Part shown: piece by piece, positions 63,371 to 64,000 of the stretch
Layout of the letters: every line of letters starts with the position of its first letter
How positions within the stretch are numbered: the stretch's first letter is position 1
Assembly: GCA_026415395.1 (NCBI GenBank)
Contig: JAOAHD010000001.1
Location: 1-64,000, forward strand
Reading direction: 5' to 3'
Origin: Candidatus Binatia bacterium
GTDB taxonomy: Bacteria; Desulfobacterota; Binatia; HRBIN30
Length of the DNA: 64,000 bases
Notes under the pieces: model-generated
Told to the model about the DNA's origin: nothing
Database searches by the model: none
The model's input: only the letters and a program-made list of their open reading frames with translations
Translations under genes and position numbers: made by a program

Positions 63371-64000
63371 CCGCTAGAGGGACAACTGCGTCCGCGGCAG
63401 CAAAGCTGTACACGCTGGGCAGCGGGTGAATTGGCTCCCACTTCATCGCGTTCTCAGCGGTCAGCGAGTTCAGCTCACGTTGCAGTAACCAAGCATGACT
63501 CGCGTCCGCCGCGACCTCCTCTGGCTCCACCGCCGCACCAATGAACATGCCGATCTCGTCCCCTAAGTTGCGGAGGCTGCGTGATGTGGCCTCGCCAATC
63601 ACTCCCCCCGCAATGCGGAACAAAACTTCAGCAGCCTCCTGAGGAGTTGCTAAGCCCGCGCATTGCAAGGGGAAGGTCCGCGCTAGTCGTAGCTGCGTGC
63701 GGGCTACAACTCTTCTCCGAGCTTCGAGTGCCCCAGCACGCCGGCGCACAAACGCCCGCTCGCTCAACACCGCACGGGCACAATTTCCCGCTAAGGCGGC
63801 AAGCAAACGGCTCCGGCACACGTCGCTCGCCGGCAAGTCACTGGCACCTGCGCTCACGGCGGCTGCTAGCCTCTGCCACAGAGCGTCCAACTCCGCAGTG
63901 GTTGCGGCACAACGGCCGCTACCATCCAGCGCTTCCGCAGCATTCCACGCCCGCTCCAGTCGGCTGAACGCCTCAGCCAGCCGAGTGTCACGTCGCGCGG
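63282..64000 (-). CDS. GH10 xylanase, N-terminal part (frameshifted, runs off the right edge)
   Basis: The open frame extends to the window edge, so the start lies beyond 64000. About 130 or more residues form an Ala/Arg-rich helical extension (LAEAFSRLERAWNAAEALDG onward) that is not part of a GH10 barrel. Next comes the typical first strand of the barrel, LNSLTAENAMKWEPIHP, and RLRGHTLVWGGDA. The frame then leaves homology at the G7 run, at about 63324-63330. Together with the next piece this makes one gene with a single-base shift. The helical extension has no family I know. Confidence 0.72.
   Translation of the reverse strand, partial: ARRDTRLAEAFSRLERAWNAAEALDGSGRCAATTAELDALWQRLAAAVSAGASDLPASDVCRSRLLAALAGNCARAVLSERAFVRRRAGALEARRRVVARTQLRLARTFPLQCAGLATPQEAAEVLFRIAGGVIGEATSRSLRNLGDEIGMFIGAAVEPEEVAADASHAWLLQRELNSLTAENAMKWEPIHPLPSVYSFAAADAVVPLADAIGARLRGHTLVWGGDAATPLRRKCADG

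Overview
The window is GC-rich, gene-dense bacterial chromosome. Lipoproteins, a predicted outer-membrane barrel, DsbD, SCO1 and several periplasmic c-type cytochromes point to a Gram-negative, respiring bacterium. I cannot place it reliably. The mix of Thr/Pro 'TPTPT' linkers, RCC1-type and DUF11-type surface proteins and many di-haem cytochromes recalls uncultured Desulfobacterota- or Binatota-like lineages, but that is only an impression. Two genes appear broken by single-base shifts, one of them in a G7 run, so some breaks may be assembly errors.

Layout. 1-298: tail of a CRISPR array running off the left edge. 0.9-8.1 kb: RibB with a degenerate RibA half, an outer-membrane-like protein, DsbD, a lipoprotein and a PAS/GAF histidine kinase. 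8.1-16.8 kb (minus strand): a secreted matrixin-like protease and a phospholipase-C-like enzyme, then an ECF-sigma operon (sigma, membrane anti-sigma carrying its own CXXCH, di-haem peroxidase, Tat phosphoesterase, SoxA/TsdA-like cytochrome, Spy-like protein). 17.1-20.9 kb: a divergent beta-propeller/di-haem cytochrome surface protein. 21-23.3 kb: cytochrome P450 and a UbiA-type prenyltransferase. 23.6 kb: tRNA-Val. 23.8-35.9 kb: a frameshifted RCC1-repeat protein divergent from a 3089-residue DUF11-repeat protein.

36.4-45.9 kb: SGNH hydrolase, phasin-like protein, HyuB, archaeal-type thymidine phosphorylase, small cytochrome, a predicted periplasmic lipoprotein form of protein isoaspartate methyltransferase, a winged-helix/zinc-ribbon regulator, an atypical primary-like sigma factor, and a cyclase-family lipoprotein with a DUF1573-like partner. 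46.6-52.4 kb: a very tight five-gene operon (PfkB kinase, DprE1-like oxidase, DprE2-like reductase, histidine phosphatase, aminotransferase fused to a MurF-like ATPase). I consider this the best candidate for an undescribed system in the window. 52.4-57 kb (minus): asparaginase, PlsC, an AddB-type Fe-S nuclease and an unknown protein. 57-64 kb: a second histidine kinase paralogous to the first, DUF2582 and CBS proteins, glycogen phosphorylase, SCO1 and a frameshifted GH10 xylanase running off the right edge.

Themes. Redox and haem biology (DsbD, SCO1, four cytochrome proteins, a haem-motif anti-sigma) and large extracellular proteins dominate. Two otherwise unrelated surface proteins appear to share one C-terminal domain, which may be a lineage-specific surface or export module.
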